39,340 nucleotides of DNA from Methanobacteriota archaeon. Lineage in GTDB: Archaea > Thermoplasmatota > Poseidoniia > Poseidoniales > Poseidoniaceae. Below are positions 23,605 through 33,109 of the stretch, one piece after another. Position 1 is the stretch's first letter. Each line of letters opens with the position of its first letter. The notes below the pieces were generated by a model. The model was not told where the DNA came from and searched no databases. It worked only from the letters and a program-made list of their open reading frames with translations. The translations under genes and the position numbers were made by a program. The stretch is taken from assembly GCA_011522915.1 (NCBI GenBank), contig WTIA01000040.1:1-39340 (forward strand), in the 5' to 3' direction.

Positions 23605-24402
23605 TCACTCCTCCTCTTGGCTCGACGTGTTTCCATGTGATGAAGTCTCCGCATTAGGCAATGTCTCTAGTGCCGATAAAATCGAACTTCTCCATGCCTG
23701 TTGGATTGGAACCAGTAGAACAGCATCATCTCCGTGATGCCCTCGCAAACTTACCAATGCACCACGCAATCTAGACGCAAATCTCAAGTCTTTAGCATGG
23801 TTCAACTCTTCTACGGAATTTTCTCGATTTAATGTCCACCAAGTAGCTGCTAAAGCACTTGCCGCCTGGAGACCATCGGGCTCTCTAGAGGGTTGAGGAA
23901 TAACGTGCTTGCGCATTCTCTTAATCCCCTTTCTCCAACGTCTAGAAGTGAAAATTATCTTTGCAAGTTTCAAAGGGCGAGTCATGGCTTTTGCTTCCTT
24001 TCCAAGAAACTCTGCCCATTCTTCATCATCCATGTCTGGCTCTACGAAGAAGACTGGTCGGTCGTGTGTTACCGCTGCCTTGTGTAGCCTTCTTGGCTCG
24101 GGGTCTGGGAATTTACCAACTTGTAATCCTTCTACCCCGTAAGCTAGCATCTCGAGATAAAGTCCATCCAGCCCACCGTTTAGAATCGCACTGTCGAGAT
24201 TGATTCCAGAATCTTTAGCTTCGGCCTTTTCTTCCTCTGCCCAAACTTCGACCTCTTCACTCGAACCCATTATGCCTAGGCCGTGCCAATCAAGGCGCGG
24301 CCTCATAGCGTTTGGCAGAACCACCGTTGGAAGAACCCCGTGTAGCACTATTGTGCCGCCGTCGGGGTCACTCCAATGGATATCTTCCCAGTCAAGATTC
24401 AT
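23605..24402 (-). CDS. Unrecognised cytoplasmic protein co-transcribed with the TBP-like gene
   Basis: The 265 residues have no signal peptide or membrane helix. The N-terminus (WSDPDGGTIVLHGVLPTVVLPNAMRP) looks like a small beta domain, an acidic segment follows (EEVEVWAEEEKAEAKD), and the middle has FFVEPDMDDEEWAEFLGKEAKA then a very basic stretch (FTSRRWRKGIKRMRKHV). The C-terminal half (LNHAKDLRFASRLRGALVSLRGHHGDDAVLLVPIQQAW) faintly recalls the end of TraB-family proteins, but I do not consider that established. It ends in an acidic tail (SSQEEE). It starts 6 nt after the giant surface-protein gene and its stop overlaps the TBP-like gene's possible GTG start, so all three are probably one operon. 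Confidence 0.6.
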   Translation of the reverse strand: MNLDWEDIHWSDPDGGTIVLHGVLPTVVLPNAMRPRLDWHGLGIMGSSEEVEVWAEEEKAEAKDSGINLDSAILNGGLDGLYLEMLAYGVEGLQVGKFPDPEPRRLHKAAVTHDRPVFFVEPDMDDEEWAEFLGKEAKAMTRPLKLAKIIFTSRRWRKGIKRMRKHVIPQPSREPDGLQAASALAATWWTLNRENSVEELNHAKDLRFASRLRGALVSLRGHHGDDAVLLVPIQQAWRSSILSALETLPNAETSSHGNTSSQEEE

Positions 24403-24408
24403 GGTGAA

Positions 24409-27400
24409 TCACTGATTGTTGTTAACCCAATCACGTAGACTGTCGATGTCCCAACCCTGGTCAAAGTAGCCTTGGATTGTGGCTTGATCCCATTGAGGGA
24501 ATTCTGCCATTGCTGCAGCCATTGTTGGGTCCACACTTGCTGGAGGAGGTCCTGCTGATGGTGGGCCTGCTCTTGGCAAATCAACAATCGACTTGTCAAC
24601 CTCTTCCTCATACTCGTACTCATACTCGTATGTTCCTTCGCTAGAACCTCTTCGGGCTAGAACTACTACCACGAGCAGTAGAATTAGAATCAAAGTGGCT
24701 AATCCGATTACAATCAGCATACCGCCGCCTGACAAGAAGCCTTCATCATCAGATGCTTCTGCTACGTTAAACGACTTTGAGAACTGAGAACCATTCCACA
24801 ATGGTAAGTTAGATTCAGCATCTACAATGATGAAGTACATTCCACTTGTAGGGTTACCGAACACTTCCATGTCAGTGACAAATATGTTTTCTGTCATTCC
24901 CATTCCAATTTCATCTGTAGTAAATGTCAATTCAGTTGTTGGGAATCCTCCGTCCTTGACCGATTGGATTTCAAGGGTGATGTTACCTGCTTTTGTTCCG
25001 TCGTTCTTGAGGGTTATTTCAAGTTCAGGAGAGTCTCCAACCTCAGGGTTCTTAGGAGTCATCCTTACATCGATTACCTTGAATGATGCCTCCTCGTAAA
25101 CCAATCTGTACTCAGAGTTGTGAACTGGATCGCTGGAATATATTCCGCTAACCCTTTCGATTCCATCTAAGCCGACATTAGGGCCACCAGCATCTATTTG
25201 CCATCCTGCTGAATCTCTACCATCAATCCACAAAATCACATCGATTCCTGTTAGTTGTGATTGTGTTGGGTCCACTGGGTCAGGCCATAGGTCTACACAG
25301 TCAGCGCTGACAAGATAATCCCCACCTACAATCTTCAAATCCAAAGGATAAGACAATGGTTCGATGCCAAACTTCTGCCCATAAACAGGCCATGTTTGAT
25401 TAGATGCAGCGTCTACATAGTAAGACCACTTCAGATTTACCTCGCCTGCTAACAATGCAGCGTTTTCCTCTATGACTGCTTCTACATCAACGCAGTGCAG
25501 GCTAGAGGACGGCATGGTGTTTCCAAACGTTTCTCCGTTTAGACCTGAACTTGCCTGCCACGAATCATCATCGATTTCAGGCTGGCTTGCGTCCACTTTA
25601 ATCTTGAAAGAGCCACAACCATTAGCACTATTTCCATCACAAATTACTGCGGTTGAATCCGTTGCTCCGTCTGGTAGGTTAACCAAGCGGAATGTGTACA
25701 CATATTCATTGTTGATTGGCGGTGCAGTAATGTTGATCGCAAATGCTCCACCATCGATTGTATGTAGGGTAGGACCGTCGGATTTAGAACCGTCTGCTCC
25801 ACCTGCCGGGTAGGCAAAGTAACCCTTGGTTCCATCCATCATTGCCTCTTCACGAGTAATTTCGATTGTGAATTCTCCTTCAGGAAGCACATAGACTCCG
25901 AAGTTGATTCCGTCTACGTAAGCATACTGGCCTTCCATTAGGATTGTATCGCTTGGGAATACGAATGCTGTCTCAACATTTTGTGAATATGGAGCATCCA
26001 TGTCGGTGAAAGTAGGTGTTATTCCATTCCTGAAGTCTAGTTGGATTCCATCGCTGTAAACCCAACGCTGCTTGTGTCTGCCACCGCTTTCACTCATCAA
26101 AGATGGGTCTCTATCCATATCTTTGATTCTTAGTTGTGGAATCATTGTACCTCCTCCGATACCTATTATGTCCCAATTCATTCTAATTGGCAGGTCTAGA
26201 TAGAATTCATCCTCGAAAGGATCGATTAGACGTCCTCCGTCCATTCTCAGGACTTGAGGTCCGTCGCTGTCATTTCCAGCCTCGACAATCTCGATGTCTG
26301 GAGACTCTGTCCAAGCAGTCTCATTTCTTGGGGAGTAGTAAACCACCATGTCATCTGGTCCGAGGTCGATTTGGAAGTAATTGATATCTCTCCAACCGTT
26401 CTCGTCTGTAGCTTCAACAATCAAATGGTACTGATTGCCCGCATACATGGTCATATTCCATGGCCCTTGATAGAACGGAGCACCTTCGCTAGGATTGTGA
26501 AGGCGGTTTCTGTCCGAGTCTTCGATGAAGAAATTCCTGATGTTAGGTGTCTTTGCATCCATCGATACGTAGGTAACCAAATCATTCTCAAATCCAGCCA
26601 TTCCACCGTCGATTGGGTTTCCTCCGATATCGGTTCCAACAACGTATATGCTCACTTTACCTGGTGGGTCTTGACCCTTGTTTGCATCATCACTGAAAGT
26701 TCCAGAATAGTTTGCTGTTGGCAAATTACCGTCGCTGTACAGGGTTAGCACAGCATATTCATCTGGGTCTGCAACTCCGTCCATATCTGTATCGTGGTCG
26801 TATTCAACCCAGTAGTACATGTCCAGTGAAGTTGGAGGCGACGGTATGTCTTGGGCTAGAACTCTAACCTTTTGTTGAGCACTTGGTAACACCCAAGTAT
26901 CATCAACTAAGTTTCTCCAGTTTGACCAGATAGATTGGTCAAAGTTCGCTGCCTTTAGCACTGAGATGTTGATTAATGTTGGAGAATAGGTATCGATTGT
27001 TAGGTTGAAAGGTATTCCACAATCTGAATCCGCAATGATTGGAGCGGGCGGACACAGTGTATCTCCTCCCTCATATCCATCTATCATGAACCGGTAAGTT
27101 GCTGTACCTGCTGCTGTAAATCCAAGATCTACGTCCCAGTCGAAGTTACCTCCAATGACCCCGCTTCTGTTGGTTATTTCAATCCACTCAGAGACGACTG
27201 AACCGTTGATTGTTTGAACATCCCAACGTTGTAGCGACAGATTGTATGCAGTTGGGTCAGGAGCAACGTCTAGGTTCTCTAACCTAATACTTCCAGCCAA
27301 GTTGATATTTTGGTTCGAGGTTGCAGAGGTTAAATCTTGGACAACCCCTGCGTCATTCCTCAACTCAAATGCTGATATCATGGCATCATTCTCAATAGCG

Positions 27401-30237
27401 TTACCATTTGCTGGAGCCAAAACAACTGCACCTGGCAATCCGTTCACACCATTATCAGCGATTAAGCTCGCATAGATACGTAATTCTGCAGTATCTTCCC
27501 AAGCGGTATTGATTCTGAATCTCCATGTAACGTGCATTTCGTCTCCCACCTCGGTGTATGAAGAAGATTCCATTGTCACGAGATTGTCTGGGTCGTATGC
27601 CTCATTGAATAATGAGAGTTCAGAGAAAGACAACTCCACTAATCCGCTGGAAGATTCCATTCTTAGCCTTGCTTCAGCGAAAGCTGCGTTGGTTGACTGG
27701 TCAATGCTATGAATCGAAACAGCCTCAATAATGTCACCATTTGGATACAATCCTGCTGGGTTACCTGTTAGAGATAGTGAAGAATCATATCCTGTTGCTG
27801 TGGTTATTGAAAGGTCCGAGAACATAACTGCTCCACCTGAGCCTCCAGACAATGCAATAGGTACTGCTACCTGGCTTCCTGTACCCAGCGCAATTCCTTG
27901 ATTTAATTCTCGATCGAAGTTTTCAGATGCATCGATTAATGTCCCCCAATCGTATACGACATCTAAATCGCCCACAACCACACTTGTACCGCTTGCTGCA
28001 TTCTGGTTGGAAATCTTGAATTGGAATGTAGCCCATTCATTGCCGTATGTATCTATGTACGACGCTTGAATTAGCGGATTGTTCAAAAGAGATACAATTG
28101 CATCTTTGAATGCAATCCTAGGATAGATTGTTTCGTGAGCAATCAAGGTCTCGTTCGGCATTGTACCCAGAGATACTTCCTGACCACTTGCTATCAAGGA
28201 AAGGTCGAAAGCACCTGCAGTGTTGTCTGAAAGAACGACGTCAGCAATGTTAACTTCTGCATCCATTGGTAGCATGAAACCTGCACCAGTTGCTTCACCG
28301 TTGATGTTCAGGGTAAGAGTAGCCTCATCCATTGCATAATTTACTCCTGAAACTGTACCTGCCCAAAGATTGGTTTGACGACCAAATGCCCCAAATGCGG
28401 GTTCATTCATTGCCCATTCAACATCTCCATCATTTGCGATGTCGATTTCTACTCCTGTTGCACTGTGTCCAAACTCTAAGTCGAACCATAATTCAGACAT
28501 GTCACACGGGTTGTTGTAGTACAGGATTGAAGAAAAGCCAAAGATTGGATTTTCAGGTACCCACTTCTGGCCAACAGTTACATTGACTATTGATTCATCT
28601 CTTAGTGTAAGCTCGATTGTAGCATCCTCTGCACAGTTGTCAAGAACAACTGGAGTAACTCCCAAAATTGGCTGGGAGAACTTGGTTCTAGGTAGGGAAG
28701 GAGTGTATGAATTATCGATTATAGTAGGTTCGTAAATAATCGGCTCTGCTCCTCCTTGAGAGTACCATACACCGTCTGAAATCGATGGGCTACTAATTAC
28801 ATTTGTATCGTTCAAACCAGTACCAATTCTAGTTCCAATCGTGATGCCGTGTAATACTGCAGTGGATAGTTTGTATTGTCCTGTGTCGAAATCAAATTTC
28901 AGATCAATGACAGGATATTCTGATGAGTCAATATCCCATAATTCAATCACGGGCCCTTCGAGGTCTGCAACTTGCAATCCATTTCTATCCAATACTATTT
29001 CTGATGTACCTCCTCTAAGAGCAGTTACTTTCAGAGAATTTGTTGGGGTTGTTTCCTGTTCAAGTGTTAGAACACCATATCCATCAGGGAATCCAGGGTT
29101 AGGGTTCTGTTTAGGTGTGAATCCCTTTACTGTCATCCACCCGGATTGGGGGAGTGGGTTACCGATTCTGAAATCGTCGATAAACCAGCCAGGCATTGTA
29201 GAATTCTCAGGAACTCCATTACCTGAATTATGCTTCATTACAAATTTAAGCTGGATGTATTTTCCTACATGCTCCTGCAGGTTTAGAGCCAAACTTGCCC
29301 AACCACTAGGATTCAAAGTTGGGTGAGTAGATTCCCCCCCAAGAGCGTAATCAGTTCCGGATAATGAGTCACAAGACTGTATTTTTCCGTTTCCAAACCC
29401 TACTGGATATAATCCGTTAGCATATCCTACACCCGAGGAGTTTCCTGCATCGAATGGGATGTAAGTCCAACTTGACAATTGGTCAGCAGGAGGGAAACTA
29501 TTGGAAGAAGAATTTCTTACCATTACATATCCACAATCGTAGTATGTCTTTGTAGGGTTTGTGCCAGGGTTTGTTAGATTCCAATGTAATCCGTGCCAAC
29601 TTGAGAATTTAGCAATGAAAGCACCTGGGTCTACTTCCAAGGCAGGTGTAACCAAGTTAGTAGCAAAGCCACTTCCACCATCATCGTTGGTGTAATCATT
29701 ATCAAAATCATAAATATTTGTACCCCAACATTCGTTTCCTGTGTTACAGTTTGGATCTAGAACAGTACCGTCTGCTAGCGTGCCGTGTTCCCATCCTGGT
29801 GACATAGCCAGCGGAGGTTGTGTTTCATCTCTGAAACCTCCATTTGTTCTCTCAAAGTCGGTTGAGAAACCTCCACTAACTAGACGAATTGTATCTTCAG
29901 TGTAAGTGAAATCATCTTGATTGGAAAAAACGGTTTGTTGATTATTATAGAATGGGTCCCAAACAAACTGTGCACTATCTCCATTGATGGTGGTATAAGT
30001 TTCGTGTGTTGCGAAATCTGTTGAAATCTTCATGCTGGCACTGGTAACTGTATCGCCAGATGGGAGATTTACTGTTCCATCAACGATATTTGTGTATTCT
30101 GGACTGTCTCTTACTTCTACGGTAATTTCACTATCTCCATTGCTAAATGTGCTAACATTCGCTGCCCCCGCCATCGGGGAAATTAGCATCAAACATGAAA
30201 ATACCAAAGCGGTAATTGCACTCTTATTCTCTGTCAT
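24409..30237 (-). CDS. Giant (1942-residue) surface protein with MAM-like and CARDB-like regions and C-terminal tail domain
   Basis: A signal peptide (ITALVFSCLMLISPMAGA) starts an extracellular chain of about 1800 residues rich in Asp, Asn, Thr and Gly. Around 130-360 a jelly-roll/MAM-like module ends with the typical LQEHVGKYIQLKFV...PGWFIDDFRIG. Further beta domains follow, with a TSP3-like calcium site (DHDTDMDGVADPDE) near 1150. A CARDB-like domain (VRMTPKNPEVGDSPELEITLKNDG) lies near 1700. One membrane helix (about 1825-1848) is followed by LARRG, a YEYEYEYEEE acidic run, a Pro-rich linker and a compact helical end (WDQATIQGYFDQGWDIDSLRDW). It is probably an S-layer-associated, adhesive or particle-binding protein. 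A GAGGGTGG ribosome site precedes ATG 30237. Confidence 0.8.
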   Translation of the reverse strand: MTENKSAITALVFSCLMLISPMAGAANVSTFSNGDSEITVEVRDSPEYTNIVDGTVNLPSGDTVTSASMKISTDFATHETYTTINGDSAQFVWDPFYNNQQTVFSNQDDFTYTEDTIRLVSGGFSTDFERTNGGFRDETQPPLAMSPGWEHGTLADGTVLDPNCNTGNECWGTNIYDFDNDYTNDDGGSGFATNLVTPALEVDPGAFIAKFSSWHGLHWNLTNPGTNPTKTYYDCGYVMVRNSSSNSFPPADQLSSWTYIPFDAGNSSGVGYANGLYPVGFGNGKIQSCDSLSGTDYALGGESTHPTLNPSGWASLALNLQEHVGKYIQLKFVMKHNSGNGVPENSTMPGWFIDDFRIGNPLPQSGWMTVKGFTPKQNPNPGFPDGYGVLTLEQETTPTNSLKVTALRGGTSEIVLDRNGLQVADLEGPVIELWDIDSSEYPVIDLKFDFDTGQYKLSTAVLHGITIGTRIGTGLNDTNVISSPSISDGVWYSQGGAEPIIYEPTIIDNSYTPSLPRTKFSQPILGVTPVVLDNCAEDATIELTLRDESIVNVTVGQKWVPENPIFGFSSILYYNNPCDMSELWFDLEFGHSATGVEIDIANDGDVEWAMNEPAFGAFGRQTNLWAGTVSGVNYAMDEATLTLNINGEATGAGFMLPMDAEVNIADVVLSDNTAGAFDLSLIASGQEVSLGTMPNETLIAHETIYPRIAFKDAIVSLLNNPLIQASYIDTYGNEWATFQFKISNQNAASGTSVVVGDLDVVYDWGTLIDASENFDRELNQGIALGTGSQVAVPIALSGGSGGAVMFSDLSITTATGYDSSLSLTGNPAGLYPNGDIIEAVSIHSIDQSTNAAFAEARLRMESSSGLVELSFSELSLFNEAYDPDNLVTMESSSYTEVGDEMHVTWRFRINTAWEDTAELRIYASLIADNGVNGLPGAVVLAPANGNAIENDAMISAFELRNDAGVVQDLTSATSNQNINLAGSIRLENLDVAPDPTAYNLSLQRWDVQTINGSVVSEWIEITNRSGVIGGNFDWDVDLGFTAAGTATYRFMIDGYEGGDTLCPPAPIIADSDCGIPFNLTIDTYSPTLINISVLKAANFDQSIWSNWRNLVDDTWVLPSAQQKVRVLAQDIPSPPTSLDMYYWVEYDHDTDMDGVADPDEYAVLTLYSDGNLPTANYSGTFSDDANKGQDPPGKVSIYVVGTDIGGNPIDGGMAGFENDLVTYVSMDAKTPNIRNFFIEDSDRNRLHNPSEGAPFYQGPWNMTMYAGNQYHLIVEATDENGWRDINYFQIDLGPDDMVVYYSPRNETAWTESPDIEIVEAGNDSDGPQVLRMDGGRLIDPFEDEFYLDLPIRMNWDIIGIGGGTMIPQLRIKDMDRDPSLMSESGGRHKQRWVYSDGIQLDFRNGITPTFTDMDAPYSQNVETAFVFPSDTILMEGQYAYVDGINFGVYVLPEGEFTIEITREEAMMDGTKGYFAYPAGGADGSKSDGPTLHTIDGGAFAINITAPPINNEYVYTFRLVNLPDGATDSTAVICDGNSANGCGSFKIKVDASQPEIDDDSWQASSGLNGETFGNTMPSSSLHCVDVEAVIEENAALLAGEVNLKWSYYVDAASNQTWPVYGQKFGIEPLSYPLDLKIVGGDYLVSADCVDLWPDPVDPTQSQLTGIDVILWIDGRDSAGWQIDAGGPNVGLDGIERVSGIYSSDPVHNSEYRLVYEEASFKVIDVRMTPKNPEVGDSPELEITLKNDGTKAGNITLEIQSVKDGGFPTTELTFTTDEIGMGMTENIFVTDMEVFGNPTSGMYFIIVDAESNLPLWNGSQFSKSFNVAEASDDEGFLSGGGMLIVIGLATLILILLLVVVVLARRGSSEGTYEYEYEYEEEVDKSIVDLPRAGPPSAGPPPASVDPTMAAAMAEFPQWDQATIQGYFDQGWDIDSLRDWVNNNQ

Positions 30238-30272
30238 TGGGCCACCCTCTCTCCCACCCCACGCAAGTTGGG

Positions 30273-30281
30273 CATAAAATA
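30273..30281 (-). promoter_or_regulatory. TATA-like box of the giant surface-protein gene
   Basis: TATTTTATG on the minus strand is centred about 40 nt before ATG 30237. The start site would be near 30251, leaving a short leader containing GAGGGTGG. Confidence 0.5.
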
Positions 30282-30301
30282 CCGACGGGACTGTGAGTTT
30301 G

Positions 30302-30330
30302 CGGGTACCCCCCCTTAAGGGGGGGACCCG
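30302..30330 (-). terminator. Strong G/C hairpin 3' of the ThiI-like gene
   Basis: CGGGT pairs with ACCCG and seven C pair with seven G, with one bulged A (30307) and a TTAA loop. It begins 7 nt beyond the ThiI-like stop and upstream of the next promoter. The stem is very stable, but no U-tract follows, so it may be a 3'-end protector, a pause site or an insulator rather than a terminator. Confidence 0.5.
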
Positions 30331-30336
30331 GTGTGT

Positions 30337-31032
30337 TCAAAGGTGAACTATTCTTAGATTGGAATAACAATCAGAAGCAAGGTGCTGCAAGCCACCAACT
30401 CTTTCTTCGGACCTCTCTAACCACTCCTTATTTGCAACTGTCGTTGGTTTGGTGGGACCTAGTGCATCACAAACCTCAGGGCCTTCACTAATTTCTAGAG
30501 TACCGATATTTCTTGCCATTGTCATGATTGATACCTTGTCGAAAGCAAGAAGTGGTCGCAATGGCAATAGATTCGTTGCAATTTCTATACCACCCAAATT
30601 ACCCAGGGTCTGGCTAGAGACTTGGCCCAAGTTTTCACCCGTCAGAAGATGAGTTGCTTCGATTTCTTCGCCCCTTATTGTTGCAATTGAGTTAAACAGC
30701 CTCTTCATGTGTATGAAATACTCTGTGTGATTCCATTTTTCTGTGAATAATGCTAACTTATCAGCAACAGGCACCACAAATAATTCTCTCGACAAGTTTT
30801 TTCTCGCCGCATCTCCTAGTGGCCCTTCGAGATTCAACAAATGCCTCAATAATGCAATTGTCTTCTCTTCGGGAGCACGCCCTGTTATCTGTTCCTGCGA
30901 AGCATGCAGAGGGTGAATTTTCCAGCCTTTCATAAGCATCCTAGCAACAGCAACGGGAGAGTCGATTCCCCCGCTAACTAAAGCAACGCATACTCCGGCC
31001 ATGCCGTGTCGGCACCTTTGACACCTCATCAA
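30337..31032 (-). CDS. ThiI-like PP-loop (AANH) sulfurtransferase domain protein
   Basis: The ATP-pyrophosphatase PP-loop SGGIDSPVA (about 20-28) and the ThiI-specific segments LLTGENLGQVSSQTLGNL, LLPLRPLLAFDK, ARNIGTLEIS and PEVCDALGPTKPTT are clear. The Cys in the last matches the sulfur-relay Cys in ThiI. ThiI makes 4-thiouridine at tRNA position 8 and can feed thiazole synthesis. At 231 residues the protein lacks the N-terminal THUMP/ferredoxin-like tRNA-binding part and any rhodanese domain, so it must act with a partner or on another substrate. The N-terminus has CQRC, a possible half metal site, if ATG 31032 (or 31029) is right; ATG 31002 would drop it. The gene is divergent from the thioesterase gene. 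Confidence 0.75.
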   Translation of the reverse strand: MMRCQRCRHGMAGVCVALVSGGIDSPVAVARMLMKGWKIHPLHASQEQITGRAPEEKTIALLRHLLNLEGPLGDAARKNLSRELFVVPVADKLALFTEKWNHTEYFIHMKRLFNSIATIRGEEIEATHLLTGENLGQVSSQTLGNLGGIEIATNLLPLRPLLAFDKVSIMTMARNIGTLEISEGPEVCDALGPTKPTTVANKEWLERSEERVGGLQHLASDCYSNLRIVHL

Positions 31033-31095
31033 TTCTTAGGATATTGCGGGGAATTAGCACATGGATTGAAGGAGGAGATACAATTAGCGTTTAAC

Positions 31096-31557
31096 ATGGA
31101 GCCGTTCAGTACTGAACCCGTGACCTTGATTGAAGAGGTCTTTCCACAAGACACAAACGCATACAATACTCTGTTTGGAGGAAGGTTACTCTCGCTCATG
31201 GACAAAGCCGCAGGTATCGTTTGCGCTAAATTTGCACATCGTGAATTCGTTACGATCTCAATCGATACTCTTGAATTCAAAGCACCTGCAAGGCAAGGAG
31301 ATTTAATCGAAGTCACTGCAAAAATCGTTTACACATCCAATCGTACTGCTTGTGCAAGAGTTACAGCTTGGGCAATGAACAAATCGGATTGGACAAAAAC
31401 TGAGATCTGTGAAGGATACTTCTTCATGGTAGCAATCGATTCAATGATGAGACCCATTCCTATACCACAATTTACGCCACAAACCGAGCAAGAAAAGGAA
31501 GATTGGGATTCTGCACGCGCGATTCGAGAGCATATGATTTCCCAGAAAAAGAAGTAA
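31096..31557 (+). CDS. Acyl-CoA thioesterase, hotdog fold (YciA/ACOT-like)
   Basis: This enzyme would hydrolyse acyl-CoA to free acid and CoA. The sequence has the acyl-CoA thioesterase signature: NAYNTLFGGRLLSLMDKAAGIVC with the conserved Asp and Gly-Gly, then FVTISIDTLEFKAPARQGDLIEV and VYTSNRTACARVTAWA. The 153-residue length fits a single hotdog domain that oligomerises. ATG 31096 is preferred because family homology begins just after it; an in-frame GTG at 31006 would add 30 residues with no family match. It might release acyl chains, but it lies 11 kb from the megasynthase and carries no carrier-binding feature, so a link to that pathway is speculation. Its stop is 1 nt from the convergent neighbour's stop. 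Confidence 0.85.
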   Translation: MEPFSTEPVTLIEEVFPQDTNAYNTLFGGRLLSLMDKAAGIVCAKFAHREFVTISIDTLEFKAPARQGDLIEVTAKIVYTSNRTACARVTAWAMNKSDWTKTEICEGYFFMVAIDSMMRPIPIPQFTPQTEQEKEDWDSARAIREHMISQKKK

Positions 31558-31558
31558 G

Positions 31559-33064
31559 TCATTCATCGATTCTTGGAATTGATGCAACATCCTCTGAGCG
31601 TCGCTTCTCGGAACTGACTAGATCACTGAAGCTTGAAGGAATACTAGGACTAATGTGAGACAACAAATGGTCAACCTCTTCGTCACTGACTGTACCGCCA
31701 TTACTCTTTGCTAAATTCTGTATAGATTCAGCAACCTGAGATTGTCGGTTATTTTGAGATTGTAATCTTAGAGAATCTGTAGTCCTTGACCGACCTCTGA
31801 AAAGTCTCTTTGAGATTCTGCTTGCTCTTCCCAAGGTCGGACTTACTAATTCTGCGATTACAGAGCGACCGCGCAAGGAACCAGTGGTTGTTTTACGCAC
31901 TCTAAGCCTACTAGTCTTTGGCTTTGCTACCAACTTACTCATTTTGGGATAACGAGCCTTAGGACTCTCGCTAACCTCTGGGATAATTTCCGCTTCAATT
32001 GGAATTTCTCTGCGTGCGGATGCTACTAAGGATTGCACTTCCTCCAACTCCTCAGCCGGTTGCAATGGAGTGTCTGGAGAGGAAAACATCTCAGGTCCTG
32101 CATTAGGAACATGTGCGCCGCTTGCGCCAACAAAGGAAGGTAAAAATTCGGTTGGTACAGGTGTTGGCTGAATTTGATTTGGCTGAGTGTAACCTGGCAT
32201 CACAGACTGCTGATTCAGCATTTCATAGGACGGAATGCCGCTCGGCACAGCACGATGAACTTGGTTGTAAACCGGTTGTTGGACAGGGGGCTCTTGCCAT
32301 CCGTTTTGCATTACTTGATTTCTCTGGGTAAACAAATTCGCCTTTGAGCGAGAGATTAGACCTTCGGAAATCTGTGGCTCAACGATCTCTTCGCCTTCCC
32401 ATCCAGGGATATCCAAATCGTCAATAATGGTTGCAGGGCTTATTATCTCTGCATCCATTATTTCATCCTCTTTTTCCATAGAATCTATGAAATGATTGAT
32501 TACTTCTGAGGGGAATAATTCTACAGGTTCGGGAATAGTTTGCAACTCATCATTATTGACAGAACGTGGGTAATCAGAATCGCTGACAATATTGTCTACG
32601 CTGAGTTTAGCTTCTTCAAGCGACATGCCATTTTGCAGTCTTTGAATCAATGTGCACAACCTTATGATTGTAAGGTCCGAACCAAACACTACGTGGCAAT
32701 CGTCGGCATTGGTGTCGATTATCAATGTGGGTTGTTTTGTAAAATAATGAGCTGCTGCAAGAACAATTCCTGCCGCTCCAAGCAAGGCCTGAATTTTACC
32801 TGTAACTCCTCGCCACGCAACCCATACCAATATGAAACCAACAAACGCAATCCATCTAGGCACTAGATTTGTATCGTGATGGTGGACTCTTTTTATTGCG
32901 TTCAGTCTAATGTCTAGGGCATGGCCGTTGCGAGATTCGAATGAGACCTGGTGCTCGTTTAAGGTCGCTCTGACCTTACCTCGAACTCCTCCCAGCGACA
33001 ACGAGCGGAATTTTATCCCCACTCCATTGACACCGAGCCCCTCTGGCCTCGTGTCCATACGCAT
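31559..33064 (-). CDS. Membrane protein with PH-like N-terminus, two TM helices and long disordered tail
   Basis: The first 65 residues have a beta-rich pattern (VRGKVRATLNEHQVSFESRNGHALDIRLNAIKRVHHHD) like bacterial PH-type membrane domains. A hairpin of two membrane helices follows (about 71-109: WIAFVGFILVWVAW and LLGAAGIVLAAAHYF). A second small domain (about 112-150, PTLIIDTNADDCHVVFGSD) may complete the PH-like unit. The remaining 350 residues are low complexity: acidic, then Pro/Gln-rich, then a strongly basic Arg/Ser/Thr segment (about 395-450, for example SKRLFRGRSRTTDSLRL), and a short helical end. I do not recognise the family. The tail may be a scaffold at the inner membrane face. 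ATG 33064 has a TATA-like GGTTCATAAC about 30 nt upstream. Confidence 0.6.
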   Translation of the reverse strand: MRMDTRPEGLGVNGVGIKFRSLSLGGVRGKVRATLNEHQVSFESRNGHALDIRLNAIKRVHHHDTNLVPRWIAFVGFILVWVAWRGVTGKIQALLGAAGIVLAAAHYFTKQPTLIIDTNADDCHVVFGSDLTIIRLCTLIQRLQNGMSLEEAKLSVDNIVSDSDYPRSVNNDELQTIPEPVELFPSEVINHFIDSMEKEDEIMDAEIISPATIIDDLDIPGWEGEEIVEPQISEGLISRSKANLFTQRNQVMQNGWQEPPVQQPVYNQVHRAVPSGIPSYEMLNQQSVMPGYTQPNQIQPTPVPTEFLPSFVGASGAHVPNAGPEMFSSPDTPLQPAEELEEVQSLVASARREIPIEAEIIPEVSESPKARYPKMSKLVAKPKTSRLRVRKTTTGSLRGRSVIAELVSPTLGRASRISKRLFRGRSRTTDSLRLQSQNNRQSQVAESIQNLAKSNGGTVSDEEVDHLLSHISPSIPSSFSDLVSSEKRRSEDVASIPRIDE

Positions 33065-33089
33065 CCCGAACCAGCGAAGTGGAACCCGA

Positions 33090-33099
33090 GGTTATGAAC
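33090..33099 (-). promoter_or_regulatory. TATA-like box of the PH-like membrane protein gene
   Basis: GTTCATAACC on the minus strand lies about 26-36 nt before ATG 33064, at the distance of a leaderless promoter. The match is moderate. Confidence 0.4.
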
Positions 33100-33109
33100 C
33101 CACCGTTTT

